A stretch of DNA of 64,000 bases from Oxalobacteraceae bacterium UBA4003 (lineage in GTDB: Bacteria; Pseudomonadota; Gammaproteobacteria; Burkholderiales; Burkholderiaceae_D). Location: NCBI GenBank assembly GCA_002384815.1, contig DGBN01000035.1:61988-125987 (forward strand). The letters are read 5' to 3'. Within the stretch, counting starts at the first letter, position 1. Each line of letters opens with the position of its first letter. The position numbers were made by a program, and so were the translations under genes. This document shows, piece after piece, positions 43,151 through 52,896 of this stretch. The notes under the pieces are model-generated. The model saw nothing but the letters and a program-made list of their open reading frames with translations. It ran no database searches and was not told the DNA's origin.

Positions 43151-45367
43151 CTAACTGACTGTAGCCGCCACCTTGGCTCGTGCCGTATGCAATTTTTTGT
43201 AGCTATCGATCAGGCGGTGGTGCCTGTCGAGGCCATCCAGTTTCATACTCGTTGGCGTCAGGCCGAAGAAGCGCACGCTGCCGTCCACTGAACCCAGTAC
43301 TGCGTCCATCCGAGGGTTGCCAAACATCCGGCGGAAATTGACCACGTAATCGTCCAGTTCCAGCTCGTCATCCAGCAGCACCTCCAGCACCACGTTCAAA
43401 GCCTGATAAAACAAGCCGCGCTCAAGCGTGTTGTCGTTGTACTGCAGGAAGGCTCCTACCAGCTCTTGCGCTTCTTCAAATTGCTGCAAGGCGAGATGAA
43501 TCAGCAGCTTCAACTCGAGAACTGTCAGCTGACCCCAGTCCGTATTTTCGTCAAATTTGATACCGATCAATGTCGCGATGTCGCCGTAATCATCCAGCTC
43601 GTTATTCTCCAGACGCTCAAGCAGTGCGTCGAGGCTGTCATCGTCCAGACGATGCAAGTTCAAAATATCGGCACGGAACAACAGCGCTTTGTTGGTGTTA
43701 TCCCAGATCAAATCTTCTACCGGATAGACTTCCGAATAACCTGGTACCAAAATCCGGCAGGCAAGGGCGCCTAGCTGGTCATACACCGCCGTGTACACCT
43801 CTTTGCCCATGTTTTCGAGTATGCCGAACAAGGTCGCTGCTTCCTCGATATTGGAATTTTCACCCTGACCGGAAAAATCCCACTCAACAAAATCGACATC
43901 AGCTTTGGCACTGAAAAAGCGCCATGACACGATGCCGCTGGAATCGATGAAGTGTTCGACAAAGTTATTGGGCTCGGTTACGGCTTCACTTGCAAAGGTG
44001 GGCCGGGGTAAATCGTTAAGTCCTTCAAAACTGCGCCCCTGCAGCAATTCCGTCAGGCTACGTTCCAGCGCCACCTCCAGGCTTGGGTGCGCGCCGAACG
44101 AGGCAAACACACCGCCGGTGCGCGGGTTCATCAAGGTGACGCACATCACCGGATAGGTTCCACCCAGCGACGCATCCTTCACCAGCACCGGAAAGCCTTG
44201 CTCTTCCAGACCCTGAATGCCGGCCAGAATGCCAGGGTATTTCGCCAGCACTTCCTGCGGCACATCAGGCAGGGCGATTTCACCTTCCAGAATTTCGCGC
44301 TTTATCGCCCGCTCGAAAATTTCGGACAAACATTGCACCTGCGCTTCGGCCAGTGTATTACCGGCACTCATGCCATTGCTGACGTAAAGGTTTTCGACCA
44401 GATTGGACGGAAAATACACCACTTCGCCGTCCGATTGCCGCACATACGGCAGCGAACAGATACCGCGCAGCGCATTGCCGGAGTTGGTGTCGACCAGATG
44501 CGAGCCGCGTAATTCGCCATCTGGGTTGTAAATTTGCAGGCAGTATTCATCCAGGATTTCAGCCGGTAGCGCATCCTTGCGGCCAGGCTTGAACCAGCGC
44601 TCGTTGGGGTAATGTACAAACGCCGCGCTGGCGATGTCTTCACCCCAAAACGACCCGGCGTAGAAATGGTTGTTACTCAGTCTTTCGATATATTCGCCCA
44701 GGGCCGATGCCAGCGCGCTTTCCTTGGTCGCTCCCTTGCCGTTGGTAAAACACATAGGCGAGTGCGCATCGCGGATATGCAGCGACCAGACATTGGGAAT
44801 GATGTTGCGCCACGAAGCGATTTCAATCTTGATGCCCAGGTTCGCCAGCACGCCCGACATATTGGCGATGGTTTGTTCCAGCGGCAAATCCTTGCCTGCA
44901 ATATAGGTACTGGCGTCAGAAGCCGAGCTCGAATTTTGACCCAAGCTCAGCAAGGATTGCGCATCGGCATCCAGGTTCTCAACCTCTTCAATTACAAATT
45001 CGGGTCCGGCTTGCACCACTTTTTTCACCGTGCAACGCTCGATGGAGCGCAAGATGCCGCGGCGATCTACGTCCAGGATATCTGGCGGCAGCTCAACCTG
45101 AATCTTGAAAATCTGCTGGTACCGGTTTTCCGGATCAACAATATTGTTCTGCGACAGACGGATATTCTCGGTAGGAATATTGCGAGTGTTGCAGTACAAC
45201 TTCACAAAGTAAGCCGCACACAAGGCCGAGGAGGCCAGAAAGTAATCGAAGGGACCGGGCGCCGAGCCATCACCCTTATAGCGGATAGGCTGATCGGCCA
45301 CTACCGTGAAATCATCGAACTTGGCTTCCAGACGAAGCTTGTCGAGAAAATTGACCTTAATTTCCAT
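43151..45367 (-). CDS. ycaO: OsmC-YcaO fusion protein
   Basis: 738 residues. The first ~140 form an OsmC-like domain (MEIKVNFLDKLRLEAKFDDF; SSALCAAYFVKLYC). The rest is a YcaO domain with ATP/Mg-binding residues (SALGEYIERLSNNHFY; LSEIFERAIKREIL) and an acidic C-terminal tail (DELELDDYVVNFRR). Stand-alone E. coli YcaO helps methylthiolate ribosomal protein S12 with RimO; other YcaO proteins form azolines or thioamides. No precursor peptide or rimO is adjacent, so the S12 role is the default guess. Start at 45367 has weak GGA upstream. Confidence 0.8.
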   Translation of the reverse strand: MEIKVNFLDKLRLEAKFDDFTVVADQPIRYKGDGSAPGPFDYFLASSALCAAYFVKLYCNTRNIPTENIRLSQNNIVDPENRYQQIFKIQVELPPDILDVDRRGILRSIERCTVKKVVQAGPEFVIEEVENLDADAQSLLSLGQNSSSASDASTYIAGKDLPLEQTIANMSGVLANLGIKIEIASWRNIIPNVWSLHIRDAHSPMCFTNGKGATKESALASALGEYIERLSNNHFYAGSFWGEDIASAAFVHYPNERWFKPGRKDALPAEILDEYCLQIYNPDGELRGSHLVDTNSGNALRGICSLPYVRQSDGEVVYFPSNLVENLYVSNGMSAGNTLAEAQVQCLSEIFERAIKREILEGEIALPDVPQEVLAKYPGILAGIQGLEEQGFPVLVKDASLGGTYPVMCVTLMNPRTGGVFASFGAHPSLEVALERSLTELLQGRSFEGLNDLPRPTFASEAVTEPNNFVEHFIDSSGIVSWRFFSAKADVDFVEWDFSGQGENSNIEEAATLFGILENMGKEVYTAVYDQLGALACRILVPGYSEVYPVEDLIWDNTNKALLFRADILNLHRLDDDSLDALLERLENNELDDYGDIATLIGIKFDENTDWGQLTVLELKLLIHLALQQFEEAQELVGAFLQYNDNTLERGLFYQALNVVLEVLLDDELELDDYVVNFRRMFGNPRMDAVLGSVDGSVRFFGLTPTSMKLDGLDRHHRLIDSYKKLHTARAKVAATVS

Positions 45368-46049
45368 GGGAATTCCAAAAATGGTACTAAAAATGATGGT
45401 GCCGCTATTATCCGTCGCCACGCCGGTGCCGTGTAATGTATCGATGCTTTACACAAACGCTGCCGCATACGGATAATTTATTTGACAGGCGAACGCCATT
45501 GGGCAGAACGTGGTGGAACCGACGAGCGGAAGGAATTGCTGCGAGTGTTTTGACCTGAATATGATTTCAAGATAAGTATCTGATTTTTATAAGAAAGATA
45601 TTTCGTCAATTCAATTTTGTATCTCTTATTGCGACATAAATGTCATTTGTAAGCTCTCGTTTTACGTAAATCCGTTGTGTAAATAAAAGCTGGCCTCCGG
45701 TTTTGCATCAGCATGCCTGAAAGAGCAATGTCTGCTTTCGGCCTTGAATTCAAGCGATCGATAGTGGGCGGCCCATCCTGTGTGGCTAATGCTGATGCAA
45801 CAACTCCCCCAGGTTTTAGAGCTTCAGCAATCTGGTTTTAAACTGCATTCCTCAAAAATTTACTCTTGTTTCATGTCCGCTTCGCGGACCCGCAGCTTGC
45901 TGAAGTGAGCGCGTCGTGACAGCATTCGCCAATAATGCAACTTTGTTGCATATAATCGCTTGAAATTTCCAGGAATGAAAAGCAAAAGCAAACTTCATTT
46001 TCCTCTTTCCTCTCTTCAGCGCTGCTGTTACTCATCGAAAAGAACACAC
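45368..46049. other. Large gap upstream of the TonB-dependent receptor
   Basis: About 680 bp. AT-rich at 45560-45700. It holds a perfect 6-bp hairpin GTCCGC-TTC-GCGGAC (45875-45889) and the promoter palindrome at 45935-45956. In-frame codons from 45960 could extend the receptor N-terminus, but they look unlike a signal peptide. No other coding sequence seen. Confidence 0.45.
45935..45956 (+). promoter_or_regulatory. Palindromic operator overlapping a -10 box before the TonB receptor
   Basis: ATGCAAC-TTT-GTTGCAT (45935-45951) is a perfect 7-bp palindrome with a 3-bp centre; its last T is the first base of TATAAT (45951-45956). A protein bound here would block the promoter. The -35 is weak. 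The regulator is unknown; a metal-sensing repressor would fit the downstream siderophore receptor. Confidence 0.6.
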
Positions 46050-48023
46050 ATGTCGTCCGTTAACACCACCCAGGTTTCATTAAATAGCATGCCGTCTGTC
46101 ATCTGTACCGCTTTCTTGTTGTCAGCATTTTCAGGTGCCTGTGCTGAAGAAGTAAGAGCGACCGAAATCGAGCCAGTTGCCGGTGAAAATGAAGTACGCA
46201 ATGAACGATCGACACCCGCTTGGCCTTTACCAAGCGTTGAAGTTGCCGGCAAAACCGAAAGTACCGTCACGGAGGGTAGTGGGTTGTACACAAGCCCAGG
46301 CATGACAATCGGCAGCAAAACAGTGCAATCGTTGAGACAGACACCGCAATCCGTCAGCGTGATCACTCAGCAACGGCTTGAGGATCAGAATTTGACGAAC
46401 CTCGATACCGCCTTGGGACAGGCAACCGGAATAACAGTCAATCCAAGTTTGAATCGTTCTTCCAGCTTGTTTGCTCGCGGCTTTCTGATCAACACTGCGC
46501 TGGTGGACGGCGTACCGTTGGCTCTGCCAACGAATAACTATGGATTCGATTCGCCGGATCTCGCAATTTACGATCACGTTGAAGTGTTGCGCGGTTCTGC
46601 CGGTCTGTTGAGTGGAGCCGGTACGCCTGGCGCAGTGATCGGACTGGTGCGCAAGCGGCCGACAGCAGATAAGCTGTTCAAGCTAAGCGCAAGTTATGGC
46701 TCATGGAATAACAAACGTGTCGAACTTGATGGAAGCGGGCCGCTTAATACGGACGCAACACTGCGCGCACGCGGCGTGGTAGTACAGGAAGACAGAGATT
46801 TTTTCTATGACGTAGCAAAGCAACGTAAGACGCTCGTTTATGGGGTTGTGGATTACGACCTGTCGTCGCGTACGCGACTCACGTTTGGCGCAAGTCACCA
46901 GGATCTCGACGGCGTCCCCATGAACGGCAGCAATCTGCCGCGATACAGTAACGGGGCTGACACAAAATTGCCGCGCTCCACCTTTCCTGGGGCGGCATGG
47001 AATCGTGAAGAAGGAAGCAATACAGAGATATTTGCCGAGGCAGAACATCGCTTTGACGGTGACTGGAAGGTGAGGGTGGCGGCAACGCAGGCAATCTCGA
47101 CAACCGATGCAAAGATAGGCTTTCTACTGGGTGCAATCAATCCCGCAAACGGCGCAGGTTCCGTTTTGCGCGGCAATAGTGTCAATTCGGAAGTGGAGCG
47201 CAAAGGACTTGATGCGGTATTGAGTGGCAGCTTTGAAGCGTTTGGGCGTCGTCATGAAGTTGTGACAGGCGGCAACATTTCTGAACATCGGTATCAATAC
47301 GATATTGTCAGTCTCTATAACGCACCTTATACGGCCACAGACATATTCAACCACAACCCGTATGCCTGGCCCGAGCCTGTTTCTCCTGCTTCCGCGACTG
47401 GTCCTAATCAGCAGCGAACAGTACAGACTGGTGTGTATAGCACGCTGCGTTTGAAATTATCAGATCCCGCAACGTTGATACTTGGCGCACGCGACAGCAG
47501 TTGGCAGTTTAAACAGGGCAATCTCCGAACAGGCTTGACGTCGTCGAAATACAGTGACTCTGCAATTACTCCATTTGCCGGACTTGTATTTGATTTAAAT
47601 AAAACGTGGTCTGTCTACGGTAGCTACGCAGATGTCTTCCAGGTACAAAACAGTTTTAGTTTCGATGGCAAACAACTAGATCCAGTAACAGGCGCGAACT
47701 ATGAGCTAGGGATCAAAGGCGATGTCTTTGACGGCAGACTCAATACCTCTTTCGCGATATTCCAGATTCAACGCAAGAATGTCGCAGAACGCGATACGGT
47801 CAATACAAGCCCGACGGCCTGTAATGGATTGGCTTGTTACGTAGAGGGCGGCGAGACACAAAGCCGTGGTATCGAAGCAGAAATCAGCGGCGCCATTGCG
47901 CGCAACTGGAATATCTTTGCTGGATACACCTACAACACTACCAAATATGTCCGCGATCGCATGGCGAATGGCCTGCCGAGTACCAATGAAGGACAGGCGC
48001 TTGCGGCGTGGGTACCTTTTTGA
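46050..48023 (+). pseudogene. TonB-dependent siderophore receptor, C-terminally truncated
   Basis: 657 residues. Signal peptide near VICTAFLLSAFSGACA; plug domain with SLRQTPQSVSVITQQRL, FARGFL and EVLRGSAGLLSGAG; then barrel strands through NWNIFAGYTYNTTKYVRDR. Relatives (FhuE/FpvA group) normally continue for roughly 100-150 residues (several more strands and a terminal aromatic). Here the frame ends abruptly at EGQALAAWVPF, exactly where the sequence turns AT-rich. Deletion or insertion at that junction is likely; the product is probably non-functional. ATG 46050 has a weak ribosome binding site. Confidence 0.7.
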
Positions 48024-48257
48024 TTTTCATTATTGCTGGTGTAGCTTATTTGTCGTTCATTCAAAATACAGAAAGCGAATAAAAACTAAATGTTAATTTA
48101 GTAGGGGCGAAGTTTGAATCAAGGCTCAATATTGTCTACATGCATATCAATTTTTTGATAAATTAGAAGTCTCGACTCGTGCACTTTAGCGATATTTTTG
48201 AGGGTATCGTTTAATGAATGCAATCATGAATCATTAAAATTATGAAAAATCGCCCCA

Positions 48258-48938
48258 ATGTATGTCCTGATTATTGAAGACAATTCAGATATCGTAGCCA
48301 ACCTATATGGCTTTCTAGAGCCACTTGGATATACGCTTGATGTGGCGCAAAACGGCGCTGTAGGCGTTCAACGCGCGACTTCTTCAGATTATGATGTCAT
48401 CATTCTTGATCTGGAGCTGCCTGGTATTGACGGGATAGAAGTCTGTCGTCAACTCCGAAAAGACCAGCGTTTAGGCACACCAATTCTGATGTTGACGGCA
48501 CGGGACACAGTTAATGACAAACTGACCGGGTTTAATGTCGGTGCAGATGATTACCTTGTCAAACCATTCTCACTTGTAGAACTTGAAGCAAGACTGACGG
48601 CACTCGTGCGCCGGGCTCGCAATCAAATTGTTGAGCATATTTTGGAATTTGGTGAATTGCAGTTTGATCTTAGTTGTTGCGAGGTGAAGAGAGCTGGACG
48701 TAAGTTAGTTTTGACGCCAATAGGTTATAAATTATTGGAATCACTCATGCGTAAGGCTCCCGCTATTGTCACAAGAGAGTCTTTATTGCGTGAAATATGG
48801 GGAGATGATCCACCTGACAGTGATGCTCTTCGAACGCATATTCATGCGTTGCGCACTGCGATTGATCGACCATTTGTTCAGGCGATGCTTGTTACTTTGC
48901 CAGGCAATGGATATAAGCTTGTAAATAGCAATGATTAA
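48258..48938 (+). CDS. OmpR-family response regulator
   Basis: 226 residues: receiver domain with acidic pair E7/D8, phospho-acceptor D51 and K in LVKPF, then a winged-helix DNA-binding domain (LTPIGYKLLESLMRKA...LPGNGYKLV). Overlaps the sensor kinase gene by 8 nt. Its location directly upstream of the kinase-eptA-pap2 genes suggests it controls lipid A modification, like ColR or PmrA. AT-rich codon use compared with the first 45 kb points to recent acquisition. Confidence 0.88.
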   Translation: MYVLIIEDNSDIVANLYGFLEPLGYTLDVAQNGAVGVQRATSSDYDVIILDLELPGIDGIEVCRQLRKDQRLGTPILMLTARDTVNDKLTGFNVGADDYLVKPFSLVELEARLTALVRRARNQIVEHILEFGELQFDLSCCEVKRAGRKLVLTPIGYKLLESLMRKAPAIVTRESLLREIWGDDPPDSDALRTHIHALRTAIDRPFVQAMLVTLPGNGYKLVNSND

Positions 48939-50193
48939 AAAAATAATTAAAAATCAGACTCTTCGTACTCGTATCGCGGCTGCTTTTGCTTTAATGGCCT
49001 TGGCGATTTGTACTTTTTTCTCCGTTGCAGCTTACTTAGCAGTTGAAATTTCTGAGGAGCAGTTAATAGATGAGCGTCTGATAAAAGATGCAAATCAGCT
49101 CATTGAACGTCATCAGAAAAAAATCATGGGTACCTTGGCTGAAGAGAATTTTTATATCAATGAAAAAATTCCAAAAATATATCGTTCTCTTCCTGACGGT
49201 ATGCATGAAGTCGAGATAGACGGACGAGAAACGACAGTTTTTATTCGCCATGTCGGTGGTGATGTATATGCCGCCACAAACGACACTAGTGATTTTGAAG
49301 AAACAGAAGAAGTTATATTCTCTGCCATCGCAGCTGGATTCATTAGCAGCCTGTGCATCGCCATTATTTTGGGACTTTATTTGTCCCGCCGCATCGTTTC
49401 TCCTGTGAAGGAATTGGCGGACGCTGTGAATCAAAACGAAGATTGCTCTGAATTACCCTCTCTCGATGAACCTAATGAGATCGGTACACTCGCCCGTGCT
49501 TTTTCAAAGCGGTCCAAACAAATGCAACAATTTCTTGCGGACGAAAAATTGTTCACAGGCGACGTAAGCCATGAATTACGTACTCCTCTAACGATTATGC
49601 TAGGTGCAGCTGAGTTGCTTGAAGTCCGCTTGGCCAATCTACCTGAAAATCTGTTAGTAGCGAAACGGATAACACGTGTTGCGGCTGAAGCAGCCGAGCG
49701 CGTGAGCGCATTGTTACTGCTTTCCCAATCGCCAGACGTTTTGAGAAGTAGTAAATTGTTAGTATCACACGTAGTGATTAGAGAGATTGATCGTTACCGC
49801 CAGCTGCTAGGTGATAAACCGGTAAGGATTGAATTTGATACCGTCAATCAAGACGTGTGGGTTTTTGCAAGAAGCGAATTGGCCGGCATTGCAATTGGCA
49901 ATCTTATTCGTAATGCTTGCCAGTACACTCAGCAGGGAACGGTGCATGTGAATCTTCAGATGGATCGCATCGTGATTGAAGATGAAGGTCCGGGCTTGCC
50001 TGAGAATGTCAGAGTTAGATTGTTTGCAAGACATGTTCGAGGTCATAGTGATGAGTACGTTGGTTCTGGACTAGGCCTGGCCATCGTAAAGCGTGTGGCC
50101 GACCATATGGGGTGGACAATCCACTACGAATCACCGGCAAAGGGTGGAAGTCGATTTACTTTGTTATTCCCTCAAAATTCTGACGCCGTTTAA
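48931..50193 (+). CDS. Sensor histidine kinase
   Basis: 420 residues: membrane helices at ~14-38 and ~130-151 flank a periplasmic sensor of about 90 residues. Then come HAMP (LSRRIVSPVKELADAV), an H-box with His214 in FTGDVSHELRTPL, an N-box NLIRNACQYT and G-boxes DEGPGLP and GSGLGLAI. All ATPase motifs are intact. The periplasmic domain lacks a signature that identifies the stimulus; acidic stretches (DFEETEE) could sense cations or peptides. Co-transcribed with the response regulator gene. Confidence 0.88.
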   Translation: MIKKIIKNQTLRTRIAAAFALMALAICTFFSVAAYLAVEISEEQLIDERLIKDANQLIERHQKKIMGTLAEENFYINEKIPKIYRSLPDGMHEVEIDGRETTVFIRHVGGDVYAATNDTSDFEETEEVIFSAIAAGFISSLCIAIILGLYLSRRIVSPVKELADAVNQNEDCSELPSLDEPNEIGTLARAFSKRSKQMQQFLADEKLFTGDVSHELRTPLTIMLGAAELLEVRLANLPENLLVAKRITRVAAEAAERVSALLLLSQSPDVLRSSKLLVSHVVIREIDRYRQLLGDKPVRIEFDTVNQDVWVFARSELAGIAIGNLIRNACQYTQQGTVHVNLQMDRIVIEDEGPGLPENVRVRLFARHVRGHSDEYVGSGLGLAIVKRVADHMGWTIHYESPAKGGSRFTLLFPQNSDAV

Positions 50194-50284
50194 CGCCAAA
50201 ATTATTTAATTTTATGACTCTACTCAATCTCTATTCGGATAAGTCTCCCATTACTTCTTAACGCCATGTAATCCAAGTATTGCC

Positions 50285-50301
50285 CTTAACACGCCCTTAA
50301 C
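50285..50301 (+). promoter_or_regulatory. PmrA/QseB-type direct-repeat box upstream of eptA
   Basis: CTTAAC (50285-50290), 5 bp, CTTAAC (50296-50301), 42 bp before the eptA GTG. PmrA and QseB recognise CTTAA(T/C)-N4/5-CTTAA type repeats. Which regulator uses it here is open: the system at 48258 is intact, while the QseB/PmrA-like one at 52897 is destroyed. Confidence 0.6.
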
Positions 50302-50342
50302 GGTTCGCTCGTTAGCGTGGCGGCTTCCATCAGTGAAGTAGG

Positions 50343-52052
50343 GTGCAAGTCTTGAAAATATCTTCATCTTCTAAAGCGATAACTGCAACTCCCGTGGCTT
50401 TGTCGCAAGCATATATATATCTGCGGCGTCCCTCGATCAGTGTTGAGTTACTAGCGATTCTCATCAGCTTATATTTCACGTTGACCTGTAATTTTCTTTT
50501 CTTCAAAGCTGCTTTAGCAGAGAGAGATTGGTCCAACGCTGGAACGTGGTTGTTCGCGGTATCAATATTTTTCGCAATTACCGCTTTGCACACGTCCATT
50601 CTCCTCGTCATTCTCAATCGCTGGACTGCCAAACCGGCATTGGCAATATTACTTCTCGTGACTGCAGGTGCTACGTACTACATGAACAATTACACCGTAT
50701 TTTTCAATACAGACATGGTGAGAAATATTTTGGTAACTGACGTGAAAGAAGCTAAAGAACTGTTTTCTTGGGCAATGGTATTACACATCGCGGTTGTGGC
50801 TGGTATACCAATACTTATTATGTCTAGGGTTCGATTTGAAAGCCGGAGCTGGCAACGTACGGTCCTGATACGTGTTGCAATGATCATCGCTTCGCTGCTA
50901 TTGACTATTGGTTCTGTGATGTTGGTGTTTCAAGATTTTTCATCTTTGATGCGTAATCAAAAGGAAGTACGTTTTTTGATCACGCCAGCTGCTTATCTGA
51001 CGTCTTTCGTGCGTGTAGTTGCCGCTGATTCAGCAAAAGTAAGTCAGCCCAAAATCAGCATTAGCGATGATGCAAAACTGGGCGCAGGGTGGAAAGACCG
51101 CACCAAACCCATGTTGTTTGTTCTCGTTATAGGTGAAACGACACGTGGCGCTAATTGGGGGCTAAACGGGTATGAACATCAGACTACTCCAGAATTGAAA
51201 AAACTCAATGTCTTGAATTTTACGCACGCTATATCTTGTGGCACCAATACCGAAGTATCGGTGCCATGCATGTTTTCGAAGTACGGCAGAAGGAATTATG
51301 ACGAATCAGCAATACAAAATCATGAATCTTTATTGCACATCATTAATCGGGTTGGCTTGAATCCGGTCTGGAGAGATAACCAAGGTGGATGTAAAGGTGT
51401 TTGCGACGGTTTGGAAGAACAGCGCCTTGATAGCAGTACTCATCCGACTTTGTGCAATACCGAAAGATGTCTAGATGAGATTTTGTTGGAGGGAATGGAT
51501 CGTGTGATTCAGAAGGCAAAGAACGGTAACTTGTTTGTCGTACTTCATCAACTGGGAAGCCACGGCCCCGCTTATTTCAGTCGTTATCCGTCAGCTATGG
51601 GTAAATTTATTCCAACGTGTGACACATCCGATTTAAGTAAATGTACGAAAGAAGAGATTGTTAATACATACGACAATACTGTTTTGTATACAGATTATTT
51701 TCTGGCCAAGACAATCGATTTTTTGAAGCAGCAATCAAACTACGATACCGCAATGCTGTATCTCTCCGATCACGGTGAATCTCTCGGTGAAAATGGCATT
51801 TTCCTGCATGGCCTTCCATATTCGATTGCACCAAAGGAGCAAACACAAGTTCCCATGGTGATGTGGATGTCTCAAGGATTTTCTTCCAGCTTTAATGTCA
51901 ACAAGGATTGTTTAATGCGGATCACAGACAATCCTGTTAGTCATGACAATCTCTTTCATTCGTTACTTGGGATGCTGCAAATCGAATCAAAGTACTACGA
52001 AAAGGAATTGGATATAACTGCTAACTGCCGCTTGAATAAAAAGACTTCTTAA
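50343..52052 (+). CDS. eptA: Lipid A phosphoethanolamine transferase (EptA/MCR family)
   Basis: 569 residues. Five N-terminal membrane helices are followed by a periplasmic sulfatase-fold domain. Zinc/catalytic residues match MCR-1: Glu265 (GETTRG), nucleophile Thr303 in SCGTNTEVSVPCMFS, Asp476-His477 (SDHGES) and His489 (FLHG); substrate-region HQLGSHGP is also present. Cysteine pairs for disulfides are conserved. The enzyme adds phosphoethanolamine to lipid A. GTG 50343 or TTG 50352 are both possible starts. It lies after the two-component system and is followed by pap2. Confidence 0.9.
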   Translation: MQVLKISSSSKAITATPVALSQAYIYLRRPSISVELLAILISLYFTLTCNFLFFKAALAERDWSNAGTWLFAVSIFFAITALHTSILLVILNRWTAKPALAILLLVTAGATYYMNNYTVFFNTDMVRNILVTDVKEAKELFSWAMVLHIAVVAGIPILIMSRVRFESRSWQRTVLIRVAMIIASLLLTIGSVMLVFQDFSSLMRNQKEVRFLITPAAYLTSFVRVVAADSAKVSQPKISISDDAKLGAGWKDRTKPMLFVLVIGETTRGANWGLNGYEHQTTPELKKLNVLNFTHAISCGTNTEVSVPCMFSKYGRRNYDESAIQNHESLLHIINRVGLNPVWRDNQGGCKGVCDGLEEQRLDSSTHPTLCNTERCLDEILLEGMDRVIQKAKNGNLFVVLHQLGSHGPAYFSRYPSAMGKFIPTCDTSDLSKCTKEEIVNTYDNTVLYTDYFLAKTIDFLKQQSNYDTAMLYLSDHGESLGENGIFLHGLPYSIAPKEQTQVPMVMWMSQGFSSSFNVNKDCLMRITDNPVSHDNLFHSLLGMLQIESKYYEKELDITANCRLNKKTS

Positions 52053-52071
52053 ACATTTCAAGACAGAGAAA

Positions 52072-52794
52072 ATGAAATCAAAAACATATGCTCGTTTCTT
52101 CTTGATGAATGTCATCGGACTATCTATTGCAGGTCTGTTTCTTATTTGGCTGTCGAACAATGGCGCTCTCGATTTCTGGATTACAAATCAATTTTTCGAT
52201 AGTGTTACTCAAACTTTTCCCTTTCAAAATTCACCATTCCTTGAAAAGGTTGGCCATACCTTCTTGAAGAATTTGACAGCATTTTTTCTAATTGCAGGAA
52301 TTTTGCTATCGATTGCCAGTAACGTTGTTTCTGTTTTGCTTCCTTTAAAGCGCCCGTTGCTCAATTTTTGTTTGATGGCCGCGGCATCGGCGCTGTCTAT
52401 ATCTTTTTTAAAATCGACGAGTGTTCACGCATGCCCGTGGGATTTGCAAATGTATGGTGGACAAGCGCCATGGCTCGCCCTTTTTGCAGATGTTTTGGAA
52501 ACAAATAACCCAGGACATTGCTGGCCGGGGGGGCACGCTTCAGGGGGCTTCGCCTTGGTGGCTGGTTACTTTGCGTTCAGAGTGGATCGACCATGTTGGG
52601 CTCGCATATTTTTGATTTTGGGATTTGTCTTTGGCTCTGTGATGAGCTTTGTACAGATAATGAGAGGTGCACACTTTTTGTCCCATAATTTGTGGACCTT
52701 GTGGTTCGTATGGTCAATCTGCTTTGGCTTTGATGCGGTACTTAGGTTCATTGCTGAGAAACAGAAAAAATTAAATGTTTATCATTTAGCCTAA
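52072..52794 (+). CDS. PAP2-family lipid phosphatase
   Basis: 240 residues, about six membrane helices, with the acid-phosphatase motifs in variant form: SVHACPWDL region (motif 1), PGGHASGG (motif 2, usually PSGH) and MRGAHFLSHN (motif 3 with the His). It lies 19 nt after eptA, the same order as mcr-1 with pap2 on mobile cassettes, and likely acts on lipid A or undecaprenyl phosphates at the periplasmic face. Substrate not determined by sequence. Confidence 0.87.
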   Translation: MKSKTYARFFLMNVIGLSIAGLFLIWLSNNGALDFWITNQFFDSVTQTFPFQNSPFLEKVGHTFLKNLTAFFLIAGILLSIASNVVSVLLPLKRPLLNFCLMAAASALSISFLKSTSVHACPWDLQMYGGQAPWLALFADVLETNNPGHCWPGGHASGGFALVAGYFAFRVDRPCWARIFLILGFVFGSVMSFVQIMRGAHFLSHNLWTLWFVWSICFGFDAVLRFIAEKQKKLNVYHLA

Positions 52795-52822
52795 ACAATC
52801 TGAAGTAGAAGCTTCACTCTGC

Positions 52823-52839
52823 CTTAACGCTTGCTGACA
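52823..52839 (+). promoter_or_regulatory. Degenerate direct-repeat box before the regulator remnant
   Basis: CTTAAC-N5-CTGACA (52823-52839) resembles the box at 50285 with a decayed second half. It sits 58 bp ahead of the truncated regulator, consistent with lost autoregulation. Confidence 0.3.
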
Positions 52840-52896
52840 TAAATTCTCGACTTAGGAAATATTTTTTCTGTGGCGAAGTTATAAAAAAGGTGAGTG

